Origin: UBA5078 sp040384465
GTDB lineage: Bacteria; Pseudomonadota; Gammaproteobacteria; Pseudomonadales; Pseudohongiellaceae
DNA: 64,000 nt
Reading direction: 5' to 3'
Assembly (NCBI GenBank): GCA_040384465.1
Contig: JAZKJF010000004.1
Location: 264,633-328,632 of the forward strand
The position numbers and the translations under genes were made by a program. Below, in pieces: positions 53,813 to 63,970 of this stretch (positions are counted from its first letter, which is position 1; each line of letters begins with the position of its first letter). The notes beneath the pieces were generated by a model, which searched no databases, was not told the DNA's origin, and saw only the letters and a program-made list of their open reading frames with translations.

Positions 53813-54907
53813 ATGAAAGCATTACACTACCAGCGCCTGGCCCTCGGGGCCTGTATTTCCACCTTGCTGGCCACCTCGGCCTGCGCGCAGAACGACACCG
53901 CGCCAGTGGTCTCTCCTGGAGATTCACCAGTCGCGACTCCTACTCAAGACGACGCCGCGTTTCAGGCATGGCTCGCCGAATTCAGAACCGAAGCGCTCAG
54001 CAAAGGCATCGGCGCAGCGACCCTCGACGCCATTCTGCCGACCATTCAACAACAACGGCGGGTGATTGAGGCGGACCGCAATCAGGCAGAATTCGTGGAA
54101 ACCTACGCCGACTATCTGGAGCGGGTCAGCCCGCGTCGCATCGAGATGGGTCAGCAGTTGATGGCCGACCATGGCGAGATGATTCGCGCCGCCGCGCAGG
54201 CCCACGGCGTACAGCCGCGCTTCGTCGCCGGAATTCTGGGCATGGAGAGCAACTACGGGACTTTCCCGATTACCGAGCCACTCTTCAACGTGATCGCGAC
54301 GCTGGCCTATGACGGCCGCCGCGCTGAACAATTCCGCGCCCAACTGCTGGCTGCCTTCGAGATTGTCGATAAAGGCTATGCCACACCAGAGATGATGAAG
54401 AGCTCCTGGGCGGGTGCGCTCGGAGCACCACAATTCATGCCTGACAGCTACCTGCGTCTGGCCGTGGATCAGGATGGCGATGGCAAGCGCGATCTATGGA
54501 CTATGGGCCCCGATGTCATTGGTTCAGTCGCCAATTATCTGCAAGACGCTGGCTGGCAGGAGAGCCAGACCTGGGGACGTGTGGTCAGTCTGCCGCCCGG
54601 CGGTGAGCAATCATTGCCCGCTCCGCAGGACACCGGCATACCGCTGGATGATACCTGCCGTCGCTACGCCACTTTAGGCGTCTGGCGCGATCTCAATGAT
54701 TGGCAGGAACTGGGAGTGCGCAAAGCCGACGGAACGGATCTGCCAACGCGGCCGATTCAAGCAGCGCTGGTTATTGGCGATGAGGGGGATGACAAAGGGT
54801 ATCTGGTGTACCGTAATTTCTGTTCGATTCTGCGTTACAACCCATCCTTCAAGTACGCTCTGGGGGTCAGCCTGCTGGCGGATGCCATAGACGGGATTCG
54901 CGACTAA
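53813..54907 (+). CDS. mltB: Lytic murein transglycosylase, MltB family
   Basis: A 364-residue exported enzyme. A signal peptide ends near TSACAQ; this may be a lipobox with Cys24 or a normal signal-peptidase site (the -3 residue is unusual for a lipobox). The GH103 domain shows catalytic Glu in GILGMESNYGTFP (about 143), then SWAGALGAPQFMPDSY and DGDGKRDLW. It cleaves peptidoglycan between MurNAc and GlcNAc to form anhydro-MurNAc. GGAG precedes the ATG. It converges on mltD. Confidence 0.88.
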   Translation: MKALHYQRLALGACISTLLATSACAQNDTAPVVSPGDSPVATPTQDDAAFQAWLAEFRTEALSKGIGAATLDAILPTIQQQRRVIEADRNQAEFVETYADYLERVSPRRIEMGQQLMADHGEMIRAAAQAHGVQPRFVAGILGMESNYGTFPITEPLFNVIATLAYDGRRAEQFRAQLLAAFEIVDKGYATPEMMKSSWAGALGAPQFMPDSYLRLAVDQDGDGKRDLWTMGPDVIGSVANYLQDAGWQESQTWGRVVSLPPGGEQSLPAPQDTGIPLDDTCRRYATLGVWRDLNDWQELGVRKADGTDLPTRPIQAALVIGDEGDDKGYLVYRNFCSILRYNPSFKYALGVSLLADAIDGIRD

Positions 54908-54914
54908 AGGTTGA

Positions 54915-57269
54915 TCAACCGCCGGAGCTGCCCTGGGCTCTGGCGCTGACCGCTTCGACAACCGGGAACACGATCGTCTGTCCTATCCCGACCTTGTCTA
55001 GATCCAGTTGCGGGTTGTATTGGCGCAGCAACCACATCGGCACCGAGTATTTGCTGCGCGCCAGACTGGCGATATTGTCATTGGCGACCACCTTGTGCTG
55101 CGCCACATTCTGAATGCGATAGCTGCGAAAGAAATCCTGCTGTTCCTGCAGATGGAACTGGCGACGCTGCAGCTCAAACTCCGCCACACTCACCTTTGAA
55201 AAATCCAGAATCAAACGCTCACCAATTACGACAGGCTGATTCGCTCTCAACTTGTTCAACTGACGCAGATCCCCGCTGTCGACATTCAGCCACTGTGCGT
55301 AGTGCCCCAGCGTTTCAGAGGCTTGAATCTCGATGGAACTGTTGGTCGCTACGCTGTAGTCGGAGGGGTCGGCGGACAGGTCAAGGGCCGCTTGCTGATT
55401 GTTGGCTTCCACATTCGCAGCAGGATCCAACGCAATGGCAAACTCCTCTTCGTTGCCGGACACGTCGCCGGTTTCAACGGCTGATTGCCCTGCAACTTCC
55501 AGAGGAGGCGTCAGCTCTTCAGTCAAATCCTCCACCACAGCGGGTGAAGCGGGAGCGGGTGTTATGGCAGCGACCACCGGCGCAGCCGCTGTCTGTACTG
55601 GCGCTGGTGCGGTCGAAGGCGCGGGCGTCGGCTCTTGTGCTGTCACGAACACCACCGGTTGGGTGGTCACGGCATTGCTGCCAGGCAGCTTGAGAGTCTG
55701 TCCAGGATAAATACGGTCGGGGTGATCGATATTGTTGGTGGCCAGCAACGCCCGCTCATCTGCATTCAGGCGTCTGGCAATCGATGACAAGGTGTCACCC
55801 CTGCGCACAACATAGGTGTCACTGGTGCGCGATGCCGACTGAGCCTGAGCAACCTGTGCGTTGTTGGCCTGCGTCGTGGCCGTGGCGGCAATCTGCGCAG
55901 AGGTCTGACCAGTCGCCGCAGCGCTGTCTTGTGGCAGCAACAATCGTTGACCAATCTGCAGACGGTGGCGATCTGTCATCTGATTCAGAGAAACCAGCTG
56001 TGCCACGGAGGTGCTGAATTGTCTGGCGATGGCGGAGAGACTGTCGCCACTCTTGACCACATAGGCGAGGTCGGGCGTCTGAATCGGATAACGTTCGCCG
56101 CTCGGAATCTGGCTGATCAGGTCACGCAGCGGGGCTTTGAGCGTACTGCGCTGCACCTTCACGACATAGCCTTTGGGAATGCGCTTGCTGCCATCCCAAA
56201 CCACTGGGCGCAGCGCGGGGTTGTCGAACTTGAGATGCTCCAGCGTCACGCCCAGAGCATCGGCGAGCGTCTGGGCCTCCATGAAGGAATCGAGTTCGAT
56301 CTCTTCGTACTCGGGATGCGGGTCCAGCCGCAGCACACCAAACAAGGCTTGCGCCTGTCGCTCCACATCCAGCACCGCGAGGAACTGTGCGTAGAAGTTG
56401 CGCGAAGCAAATCCAAACGAAGGGCCTTTGTAGTGGAGAACAATATCTTCGATGCGATTGCTGCCGGTCTCACGCACTGCGCGACTCATGCCGCCCGTGC
56501 CGTGATTGTAGGCGGTCAGGGCCAGAGGCCAGGTGCCGAGTATCTGATAGTTGTATTCCAGCAGACTCATCGCCGCATAGGTCGCCGTGTAAGGATCCAT
56601 GCGCTCATCAACGATGTTGTCGATGCGCATGAAGCGTTGCCCCGTCGCACGCATGAACTGCCACATGCCGGCGGCCGCGACACTGGAATAGGCGCCGGGA
56701 TGGAAGGAGGATTCCACATGCGGGAGAGCGCCAAGTTCAAGCGGGAGATTCTTGCCACTCACGACACTGTTGATGTGGTCGCGATAGGCGCCGGAACGAA
56801 CCAGCCCCTCCACGAAACGGTCCGACTGGCCAAGCTGAAAGCGAACATTGTTGGCGGCTGTGTTCAGCGTCTCGTCACTGACATTAGCCGGCCACAGATC
56901 GAGAATGCGCTGCTGCAAGGGGGTTAGACCAACCCGCTTACCCGTTCCAAGCGCTTTGAGGGCATCTTGAATGAGGATTCGTTCTCTTTCGACTTCGGGG
57001 CGGTCGTAATCGACGCGCTGATAAATGATGGCAAGGTTGTTGGCGTCGTGCAGAAACCCGCTTTCAGTGTCCACTTCGGTGTACACGCGGGTCCAGAACT
57101 TGATGGCCGGTTCCAGTTCGGGGGGCCTCGGAAATTGCTCTGACTGTTGCGCAACCGCGAGGTTCGTTACCCATAGAAGGCACACCAGACATGACAGACA
57201 CGTGCGACCCAATCGTCTCAGCAGGAGGAACAGTGGCAGAGGTAGCAGAGATTGAGGCGCTGACATCAT
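54915..57269 (-). CDS. mltD: Membrane-bound lytic transglycosylase MltD with LysM domains
   Basis: A 784-residue enzyme. A hydrophobic signal segment ends near LAVAQQ. The GH23 (SLT) domain has the catalytic Glu in GALPHVESSFHPGAYS (about 181) and AAGMWQFMRATGQRF, then LTAYNHGTGGM. LysM domains follow, with YVVKSGDSLSAIARQFSTSV and YVVRRGDTLSSIARRLN, and a degenerate one at the C-terminus. An Ala/Pro-rich linker lies between. The start at 57269 is uncertain; TTG at 57296 is also in frame. It diverges from panP. Confidence 0.9.
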   Translation of the reverse strand: MMSAPQSLLPLPLFLLLRRLGRTCLSCLVCLLWVTNLAVAQQSEQFPRPPELEPAIKFWTRVYTEVDTESGFLHDANNLAIIYQRVDYDRPEVERERILIQDALKALGTGKRVGLTPLQQRILDLWPANVSDETLNTAANNVRFQLGQSDRFVEGLVRSGAYRDHINSVVSGKNLPLELGALPHVESSFHPGAYSSVAAAGMWQFMRATGQRFMRIDNIVDERMDPYTATYAAMSLLEYNYQILGTWPLALTAYNHGTGGMSRAVRETGSNRIEDIVLHYKGPSFGFASRNFYAQFLAVLDVERQAQALFGVLRLDPHPEYEEIELDSFMEAQTLADALGVTLEHLKFDNPALRPVVWDGSKRIPKGYVVKVQRSTLKAPLRDLISQIPSGERYPIQTPDLAYVVKSGDSLSAIARQFSTSVAQLVSLNQMTDRHRLQIGQRLLLPQDSAAATGQTSAQIAATATTQANNAQVAQAQSASRTSDTYVVRRGDTLSSIARRLNADERALLATNNIDHPDRIYPGQTLKLPGSNAVTTQPVVFVTAQEPTPAPSTAPAPVQTAAAPVVAAITPAPASPAVVEDLTEELTPPLEVAGQSAVETGDVSGNEEEFAIALDPAANVEANNQQAALDLSADPSDYSVATNSSIEIQASETLGHYAQWLNVDSGDLRQLNKLRANQPVVIGERLILDFSKVSVAEFELQRRQFHLQEQQDFFRSYRIQNVAQHKVVANDNIASLARSKYSVPMWLLRQYNPQLDLDKVGIGQTIVFPVVEAVSARAQGSSGG

Positions 57270-57528
57270 ATCGAAACTCGCATTTGGCGCTGGCAATGGA
57301 GACCAGCAATGGTGGCCACTTCTACGCAGATTAATTTCGGGGCCGGGGCCTATACTAATGGAGCACTCTCAATTGTCAAAGCATTAGAACCGAACGCCAC
57401 CCACCATCGCGCTGCCTGCATTTCACTCACCGGGCAATTGCTCTATACTGCGGCCCCTTGCGCCGGAACCCTGCATCCCTGCATCGTTCAGACTGGTGCC
57501 AGTCAAACTGCCCGGGCGCACACGCACG

Positions 57529-59178
57529 ATGACAGATAACAAAAAACTGGCCCACGCCAGCCTGGAAAGCCTGTACCGGATATTCACAGTCCCGGAGGCC
57601 CCGGATTCGACGCTCGGCAGGATCGATCAATCGATCTCCGAGAACATGGCTGGCTTTCTGCAGGATCACATCGTCGCGTCGGAACGCGCGCTGGCGCTGA
57701 TCGAAAAAGACTTCTCCAATCCTTTCATTCCCGAAGATCCCTCTTTCGTTTCCGATCAGATCGAATTCCTGCTGGACAAGCTGGTGGCGCAATCGGTGCA
57801 CGTCGCCTCACCCAGTTTCGTCGGGCACATGGCCTCGGCCCTGCCCTATTTCATGCTGCCGCTGACGCGGATCATGACGGCGCTGAATCAGAACCTCGTC
57901 AAGGTCGAGACCTCCAAGGCCTTCACGCCACTGGAGCGTCAGGTGATCGGCATGATCCATCATCTGATCTACGGGCAGGACGGGGATTTCTACGCCAAAT
58001 GGATGCATGACCGCTCTCATGCCATCGGCAGCTTCTGCTCCGGGGGCACCATCGCCAATCTCACGGCGCTGTGGGCGGCCCGCAACAACCTGTTTGCGCC
58101 CAGCGCAGGCTTCGCGGGACTGGCCCAGGAAGGGCTGGCTGCCGGTATGGCGCACTTTGGTTATCGCGGGCTTGCGGTGTTGGTGTCAGAGCGCGGCCAC
58201 TACTCCCTCGGCAAGGCCGCTGACATTCTTGGCATCGGGCGACGCAACCTGGTGGCGATCCAGACCGACGCACACAACCGCATTCGCGTGGACAGCTTGG
58301 CAGCCCGTTGCGATCAGTTGCAGAGCGAAGGCATCCGCGTCATGGCCATCGTTGGCGTCGCAGGCTCCTCGGAGACTGGCAATGTCGACCCGCTGAATGA
58401 CATGGCCGACGTTGCTGAGCAGCGCGGCATTCACTTCCATGTCGACTCCGCGTGGGGGGGGCCGACACTGTTCTCGCACAAATATCGAAGACTGCTGTCA
58501 GGAATCGAACGCGCCGACTCGGTCACGCTGGACGCTCACAAGCAACTGTATGTGCCGATGGGGGCTGGCATCTGCGTGTTCCGGCGTCCGGAGACTCTCT
58601 CCAGCGTCGAGCACCACGCCGAGTACATCATTCGCAAGGGCTCCAAGGATCTGGGCAGCCACAGCGTGGAAGGTTCACGACCCGGCATGGCGGTACTGGT
58701 GCATGCAGGGCTGCATATCATCGCCCGCAGCGGTTATGAGCTGCTGATCGACCAGGGCATTGAGAAGGCACGACGTTTTGCCGACCTCATCAAGAGCACC
58801 GCAGATTTCGAACTGATTACAGAGCCCGAACTCAACATCCTGACCTATCGTTATGTGCCGGAGTTCGCCCGAGCGCTGCTCGACAGCGCCGACTCGACGC
58901 TGCGCGATCAGATCAACGCATGCCTCAACATCATCACCAAAAGCATTCAGAAGACGCAGCGCGGACGGGGACGTTCATTCGTGTCACGAACGCTGTTGAC
59001 GCCAGAGCGTTACGAACGCAAGGCCATCATCGTGTTCCGGGTGGTGCTGGCCAACCCGCTGACGACCATGGAAATACTGGAGGGAATTCTGGAGGAACAA
59101 CGCGAGATAGCCGCGATGGAGCCAGTGCAGGCGGAAGTTCTAAAACTGAGGATGTTGGTCAACGCTCGACAGGGCTGA
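57529..59178 (+). CDS. panP: PLP-dependent aspartate 1-decarboxylase PanP
   Basis: A 549-residue PLP enzyme of the glutamate-decarboxylase-like group, the length of Vibrio PanP. The PLP lysine is in TLDAHKQLYVPMG (about 338), preceded by HFHVDSAWGGPTLFS. PanP makes beta-alanine from aspartate for pantothenate and CoA synthesis, replacing pyruvoyl PanD. ATG at 57529 is preferred; the earlier GTG at 57496 lacks support. The function as aspartate rather than glutamate decarboxylase rests on overall similarity. Confidence 0.85.
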   Translation: MTDNKKLAHASLESLYRIFTVPEAPDSTLGRIDQSISENMAGFLQDHIVASERALALIEKDFSNPFIPEDPSFVSDQIEFLLDKLVAQSVHVASPSFVGHMASALPYFMLPLTRIMTALNQNLVKVETSKAFTPLERQVIGMIHHLIYGQDGDFYAKWMHDRSHAIGSFCSGGTIANLTALWAARNNLFAPSAGFAGLAQEGLAAGMAHFGYRGLAVLVSERGHYSLGKAADILGIGRRNLVAIQTDAHNRIRVDSLAARCDQLQSEGIRVMAIVGVAGSSETGNVDPLNDMADVAEQRGIHFHVDSAWGGPTLFSHKYRRLLSGIERADSVTLDAHKQLYVPMGAGICVFRRPETLSSVEHHAEYIIRKGSKDLGSHSVEGSRPGMAVLVHAGLHIIARSGYELLIDQGIEKARRFADLIKSTADFELITEPELNILTYRYVPEFARALLDSADSTLRDQINACLNIITKSIQKTQRGRGRSFVSRTLLTPERYERKAIIVFRVVLANPLTTMEILEGILEEQREIAAMEPVQAEVLKLRMLVNARQG

Positions 59179-59191
59179 GGACTCAGCCCTG
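59170..59191. terminator. Hairpin overlapping the panP stop, between converging genes
   Basis: CAGGGCTGA (59170-59178) pairs perfectly with TCAGCCCTG (59183-59191) around GGAC; the panP TGA is inside the stem. No U-run follows on either strand, so Rho-independent termination is doubtful. Confidence 0.45.
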
Positions 59192-59225
59192 TGGCAGAAA
59201 AAAAGAAACAGGCAAAGCTCCGGAC

Positions 59226-60176
59226 TCAGGGCATAGAGTCAGCAGCACCTTCTTTAGGAGGAGTAATCAAGTCCTCTTTGCTCACCTTCAACATCAACGC
59301 CACTGTGGTGCCGATATAGATTGAAGAATAAGTACCGATAGAAATCCCCAGACAGAGAGCTGTCGCAAAACCCTGAATGGAATCCCCGCCCGCCACCAGC
59401 ATAGCAATCACCACCAACAAGGTCGTACCGGCAGTAATCGTGGTACGGCTCAAGGTCTGATTCAAAGACGCATTAATCAACTCGGAGGGAGTGCCTTTAC
59501 GCATGATGCGGAAGTTCTCGCGTACCCGATCGAACACCACTATCTTGTCGTTCACCGAATAACCAATTACGGCAAGCACCGCCGCCAGTACAGTCAAATC
59601 AAATTCCAATCTGAAGATGGAGAATACCCCCACTGTCAGAATCACGTCGTGCATGAGCGCAACAACGGAGGCAATGGCAAACTTGATCTGAAAGCGAACA
59701 GCCACGTAGAGCATGATCATGCCCAGTGACACCAGAATTCCCATGCCACCGCTCTCTGCCAGTTCTTCCCCCACACGCGGACCGACGAACTCCAGTCGAC
59801 GCAGCTCCACATCGGAAGAGGAGGCTGCTTGCAACGCAGTCATCACGTTCTCACCGAGCGCTTCCAATTGGTTGGCCATTTCAACTTCGCTGACGCTCTC
59901 GTCGACCGGCATACGGATCAGGATTTCCTGATCGGAACCGAAGGCCACGACCTGCGCGCTTTCAAAACCAGCCGCCTCAAGTGCAGCACTGACAGAAGCT
60001 ACCTCTACCGACTCCGAGTAACCGACTTCGACCAAGGTGCCGCTGGTAAAATCCAACCCGAACTCCAGCGAGTTAAACAAGAGTGACCCGAGTGAAATCA
60101 CCACCAAAACTGCCGACACGACACTGAGCTTTCTGCCGGTACTGATGAAATCAAATTGCCTGAGCGTTATAGCCAT
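59226..60176 (-). CDS. secF: Protein translocase subunit SecF
   Basis: A 316-residue inner-membrane protein with six helices. It begins with the conserved region KFSVVSAVLV-like helix followed by GLDFTSGTLVEVGY, and has VIGYSVNDKIVVFDRVREN and ALCLGISIGTYSSIYIGT. With SecD it uses the proton gradient to pull exported proteins through SecYEG. It follows secD by 32 bp and is the last gene of tgt-yajC-secD-secF. Confidence 0.97.
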   Translation of the reverse strand: MAITLRQFDFISTGRKLSVVSAVLVVISLGSLLFNSLEFGLDFTSGTLVEVGYSESVEVASVSAALEAAGFESAQVVAFGSDQEILIRMPVDESVSEVEMANQLEALGENVMTALQAASSSDVELRRLEFVGPRVGEELAESGGMGILVSLGMIMLYVAVRFQIKFAIASVVALMHDVILTVGVFSIFRLEFDLTVLAAVLAVIGYSVNDKIVVFDRVRENFRIMRKGTPSELINASLNQTLSRTTITAGTTLLVVIAMLVAGGDSIQGFATALCLGISIGTYSSIYIGTTVALMLKVSKEDLITPPKEGAADSMP

Positions 60177-60208
60177 ACCTTACTCCAGAATCTCGTCGCG
60201 AACGCCTG

Positions 60209-62059
60209 TCAAATATAGTTGCCAATCCACAGGTTTTTCACCTGGCGGCCACCGTAATAGAAATTCACCAGCGCGCGCGTGACAACAATAGCCGTCCACA
60301 CCGACGTGAAGATGCCGATCATCAGGGTCACTGCAAAACCTTTCACAGGACCGGTACCGATGGAGAACAGCACGATGCCGACCAGCAATGTCGTCAGGTT
60401 GGCATCCATGATGGTGCCGAAGGCGCGATCAAAGCCTGCCGAAATCGCACTCTGAGGTGACAGACCAGCGGCTAGCTCCTCCCGTATTCGGGTAAAAATC
60501 AGCACGTTGGCGTCCACCGCCATCCCCAGAATCAACACGATACCAAAGATACCCGGGAGCGTGAGTGTCGCCGAGATGATGGACATGATCGCGACCAGCA
60601 TCAGCAGGTTCACCGCCAGCGCGATATTGGCAAACACGCCGAACAGCTTGTAGTACCACATCATGAACAACACCACGAGGCCTACGCCCAGATAAGTGGC
60701 GCGTTTACCTTGTTCAATATTCTCGGCACCCATGCTGGGGCCCAGCGTACGTTCTTCCACGAAGTACATCGGTGCAGCAAGCGCGCCGGAGCGGATCAGC
60801 AGTGAAAGCTCATTGGCCTCAGTAGTGCTCAGACCCGTGATGACGAACTCACGCCCCAGTGCAGCGCGAATCACGGCATGACTGATCAGCCGTTTCTCTT
60901 CGTAAGTCTCCTGCTGCTCGACCATGGCGCCATTTTCACCGGGCACCATCACGGTGCGGGTCTTGGTCTCGCTGAGGATGATGTCCATCGGGTTGCCAAC
61001 GTTCTCACGGGTGACCCTGCTGAACTGCTCACCGCCCTGGGCATCAAGATTGATGACGACCTGTGGCAGACCCGTTTGATCCAGCGCCGAACGCACGTTG
61101 CTGACACGGTCTCCTTGCAGGATGACGTCATTATTGACGTTGATCATCATGCCCTGGTACTCGTAGGTGGTGTAGGAGTTGGAGGCCGCGCCGGGCGCCG
61201 CTTCAAGATGGAATTGCAAGGTGGCGATGCGCTGCAGAATCCGTTTGGCCTGAGCGGTGTCCTGTACGCCGGGCAACTCCACGACGATACGGTTGACGCC
61301 CTGCTGCTGCACCACCGGCTCGGCAACACCCAGTGAGTCCACACGATTGAGGATGGTGGTTTTGTTGGCAGCAATGGTGTCGCGCTGCATCTGCTGGATA
61401 TCGATTTCCGCCAGGCTGAGATCGAGGAAGAAATCTCCTCCGGTCTCGCGGTTCACGGTCTGCAGTTCTGCAAAATTTTCGCGCAGCAAAGCACGCGCGG
61501 CCGACCGGGACTCTTCATCGTCAAAACGGAGTTCGATGTGGTTGCTGTCCACGAGGCTCAACGCTCTGGAACGAATACGCTCCTCGCGCAGCATCTGGCG
61601 GATATTGCTGATGTTGTTTTCCATGCGCCGCGTCAGCGCCGCTTCCATGTCGACTTCCATCAGGAAATGCACGCCGCCCTGCAGGTCGAGCCCCAGACTC
61701 ATCTTGCCGGCGTTGATCGCCTGCATCCAGCCCGGTGTCGTGGGTGCCAGGTTCAGTGCGGTGAAGTAGCCATTACCAAGAGTCTGTTCGATAACCCCTT
61801 TGCCGAGAAGCTGTTCCTCAAGGCTGCGAAAACGCACCAGGCCGGTTCTGTCATCGACAACTTCACCGAAGTATTCGATTCCTTCTGCGCGCAAGGCATC
61901 GGTTACTGTGCTCAGTTCGAACTCCGTGATCGGTTCGCTCTCGTGAGATATCTGTACGGCAGGATCATCCGGATAAAGATTGGGGGCGGAGTAGAGTGCT
62001 GCCAGCAGCACAACAAACAGGATCAGCAGATTCTTCCAGAGAGGGTATTTATTCAGCAT
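60209..62059 (-). CDS. secD: Protein translocase subunit SecD
   Basis: A 616-residue partner of SecF with a first helix at about 10-24, a large periplasmic P1 domain and five C-terminal helices. GKMSLGLDLQGGVHFLMEV (about 114-132) is the SecD signature, and VLILGMAVDANVLIFTRIRE is conserved in the transport domain. It lies between yajC and secF. Confidence 0.98.
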   Translation of the reverse strand: MLNKYPLWKNLLILFVVLLAALYSAPNLYPDDPAVQISHESEPITEFELSTVTDALRAEGIEYFGEVVDDRTGLVRFRSLEEQLLGKGVIEQTLGNGYFTALNLAPTTPGWMQAINAGKMSLGLDLQGGVHFLMEVDMEAALTRRMENNISNIRQMLREERIRSRALSLVDSNHIELRFDDEESRSAARALLRENFAELQTVNRETGGDFFLDLSLAEIDIQQMQRDTIAANKTTILNRVDSLGVAEPVVQQQGVNRIVVELPGVQDTAQAKRILQRIATLQFHLEAAPGAASNSYTTYEYQGMMINVNNDVILQGDRVSNVRSALDQTGLPQVVINLDAQGGEQFSRVTRENVGNPMDIILSETKTRTVMVPGENGAMVEQQETYEEKRLISHAVIRAALGREFVITGLSTTEANELSLLIRSGALAAPMYFVEERTLGPSMGAENIEQGKRATYLGVGLVVLFMMWYYKLFGVFANIALAVNLLMLVAIMSIISATLTLPGIFGIVLILGMAVDANVLIFTRIREELAAGLSPQSAISAGFDRAFGTIMDANLTTLLVGIVLFSIGTGPVKGFAVTLMIGIFTSVWTAIVVTRALVNFYYGGRQVKNLWIGNYI

Positions 62060-62139
62060 GAAACTTAGACTCTTTCAAAGTGATGGTGCCACCCTGATAG
62101 GTGGCACGGACAAGGACGACTCTGACGATAGGCATCCGG

Positions 62140-62472
62140 TCACTGGATCGACTTGATTGTCCCTTTGGGCAGCGCGGCTGCAATCGATACCTTTTGCAGA
62201 CACAGCTCGACTCCTTCAGCAACCTGCAGAGTGACATACTCATCGGTCACCTTGGTCACCTTGCCGAGCAACCCGCCACTGGTCAACACTTCGTCGCCCT
62301 TGGCAAGACCGCTGACAAGCTCACGATGTTCCTTCGCGCGTTTGGATTGCGGACGCCACAGCACCAGATAAAACAGCACAAACATCCCGCCGATGAAAAT
62401 CAGGTTGAACATGGGAGAGGCGGCCGCAGGGGCCGCTTGTTGCGCGTGGGCTGCGCTGATGAAAAAACTCAT
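62140..62472 (-). CDS. yajC: Sec translocon accessory protein YajC
   Basis: A 110-residue membrane protein with one helix at about 20-42 (FNLIFIGGMFVLFYLVLWRP) and a soluble domain with the usual GDEVLTSGGLLGKVTKVTDE. It associates with SecDF. It follows tgt by 72 bp and precedes secD by 80 bp. Confidence 0.96.
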   Translation of the reverse strand: MSFFISAAHAQQAAPAAASPMFNLIFIGGMFVLFYLVLWRPQSKRAKEHRELVSGLAKGDEVLTSGGLLGKVTKVTDEYVTLQVAEGVELCLQKVSIAAALPKGTIKSIQ

Positions 62473-62544
62473 GTCGATAATCTCTTGTTGAATAATCTCT
62501 TGTGGCTGAGTTGCAAATGGTTGCAGATGTTAATGGTGGAGCCA

Positions 62545-63660
62545 TCACGAAGTTTCAAGGTCTGCGGGCTCTTGTCGGGCATAGAAGGCCGCGACAAAGG
62601 CGCCCAATCTACCCTGTTCTATAGCCTGACGCAAACCCTGCATCAGTTTCTGGTAGAAGCGCAGATTGTGAATTGTATTGAGCTGCGCTCCGAGCATTTC
62701 CTTGCATTTATCAAGGTGATGCAGATACGCCACACTGAAATTGCGGCAGGTGTAGCAGTCGCATTCGGCATCCAGAGGGCGGGTGTCATCCTTATAGCGG
62801 GCATTGCGTAAACGCACCAATCCTTTACTCGTAAACAAGTGTGCGTTGCGGGCATTACGGGTCGGCATCACGCAATCGAACATGTCGACGCCGCGTAACA
62901 CGGCCTGGATGATGTCATCCGGTGTGCCCACTCCCATCAGATAGCGCGGCTTGTGAGCAGGCATCTGATGGGCAATGAGGTCCAGCACCTTGATCATCTC
63001 TTCTTTGGGTTCACCGACCGACAAGCCACCAATCGCGTAGCCATCGAAGTCCATGGCCGTCAACGCCTTGAGGGACTGCTCACGCAGCGCCGGATACATA
63101 CCGCCTTGAACGATGCCGAACAGTGCTGAAGGGTGATCGCCATGCGCTTCCTTGCAACGCAGCGCCCAACGCAGGGAGAGGTTCATCGAGGTTTCAGCGT
63201 CTGCTTCGCTGACGGGATAGGGGGTGCATTCATCGAAGATCATGATGATGTCGGAGCCCAGCTCCTGCTGCACTTTGATGGCAGACTCCGGGCCGAGAAA
63301 GACCTGCGCACCATCAACGGGAGAGCGGAACTTCACGCCCTCTTCGGTGATTTTGCGCATGTCCCCAAGGCTGAAGACCTGGAAGCCGCCGGAGTCGGTG
63401 AGGATGGGTTTGTCCCAGCCGATGAACTGATGCAGGCCGCCGTGCTTGCGAACGATGTCGGTGCCGGGGCGGAGCATGAGGTGAAAGGTATTCCCAAGGA
63501 GAATCTCGGCGCCACTTTCTGTGACCTGCTGGGGAGTAACACCTTTGACAGTGCCATAAGTGCCTACAGGCATGAAGGCAGGCGTCTGCACTTCGCCTCT
63601 CGGAAATTTGAGTGCCCCTCGCCTTGCGAGTCCATCTGTGGCTTTCAATTCAAACTGCAT
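62545..63660 (-). CDS. tgt: tRNA-guanine transglycosylase
   Basis: A 371-residue cytoplasmic enzyme that exchanges guanine-34 of GUN-anticodon tRNAs for preQ1, the committed step to queuosine in tRNA. Catalytic Asp residues are in LTDSGGFQVFSL and GVDMFDCVMPTRNAR; the zinc site is in DCYTCRNFSVAYLHH. ATG at 63660 is chosen because the protein then starts MQFELKATDG, the usual beginning; the longer frame reaches into an inverted repeat. queA, its usual upstream partner, is not in the window before the right edge. Confidence 0.97.
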   Translation of the reverse strand: MQFELKATDGLARRGALKFPRGEVQTPAFMPVGTYGTVKGVTPQQVTESGAEILLGNTFHLMLRPGTDIVRKHGGLHQFIGWDKPILTDSGGFQVFSLGDMRKITEEGVKFRSPVDGAQVFLGPESAIKVQQELGSDIIMIFDECTPYPVSEADAETSMNLSLRWALRCKEAHGDHPSALFGIVQGGMYPALREQSLKALTAMDFDGYAIGGLSVGEPKEEMIKVLDLIAHQMPAHKPRYLMGVGTPDDIIQAVLRGVDMFDCVMPTRNARNAHLFTSKGLVRLRNARYKDDTRPLDAECDCYTCRNFSVAYLHHLDKCKEMLGAQLNTIHNLRFYQKLMQGLRQAIEQGRLGAFVAAFYARQEPADLETS

Positions 63661-63693
63661 GTTGATCCTGTTCTCGGTAGAGCTTCTTATTCC

Positions 63694-63808
63694 GAGGCGG
63701 GGAGAGGGGAGGCAGGGGCAGGACACGCCGTGAACCCATCCATGGGGGCTTGCCTCCGCCATCCATGGCTCCGGACAGTCCTGCCCCCGCCTCCCCTCTC
63801 CCCGCCTC
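63694..63808. repeat. Large inverted repeat upstream of tgt
   Basis: Arms of 31 bp at 63694-63724 and 63778-63808 match in 30 positions when one is reversed; both are made of purine- or pyrimidine-rich G/C tracts. The 53-bp centre contains CCATCCATGG and GCCATCCATGGC palindromes. It could form a very stable cruciform or RNA hairpin in the leader of tgt. Confidence 0.85.
63719..63748. repeat. Intergenic repeat unit, left copy
   Basis: The unit CAGGACACGCCGTGAACCCA continues through TCCATGGGGG. It occurs again in inverted orientation at 63971-64000 with one inserted base, so it is a dispersed or paired element rather than part of tgt. The stretch 63661-64000 holds these repeats and no gene that I can support. 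Confidence 0.75.
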
Positions 63809-63970
63809 TACCATTTGTAGACTGTTCAAGATTGGGCTTGGGCATCAAACTCCACCGCTCCGCTGTCAGCCCCCCTCTCTCGCGACCGAATTACGCGCTG
63901 CGCTTAGAGCTTGGGTGGGCAGATGCTGCACTGCAGGACCGTTGAGCGCCATGGATGGCGCGATCGAGCC

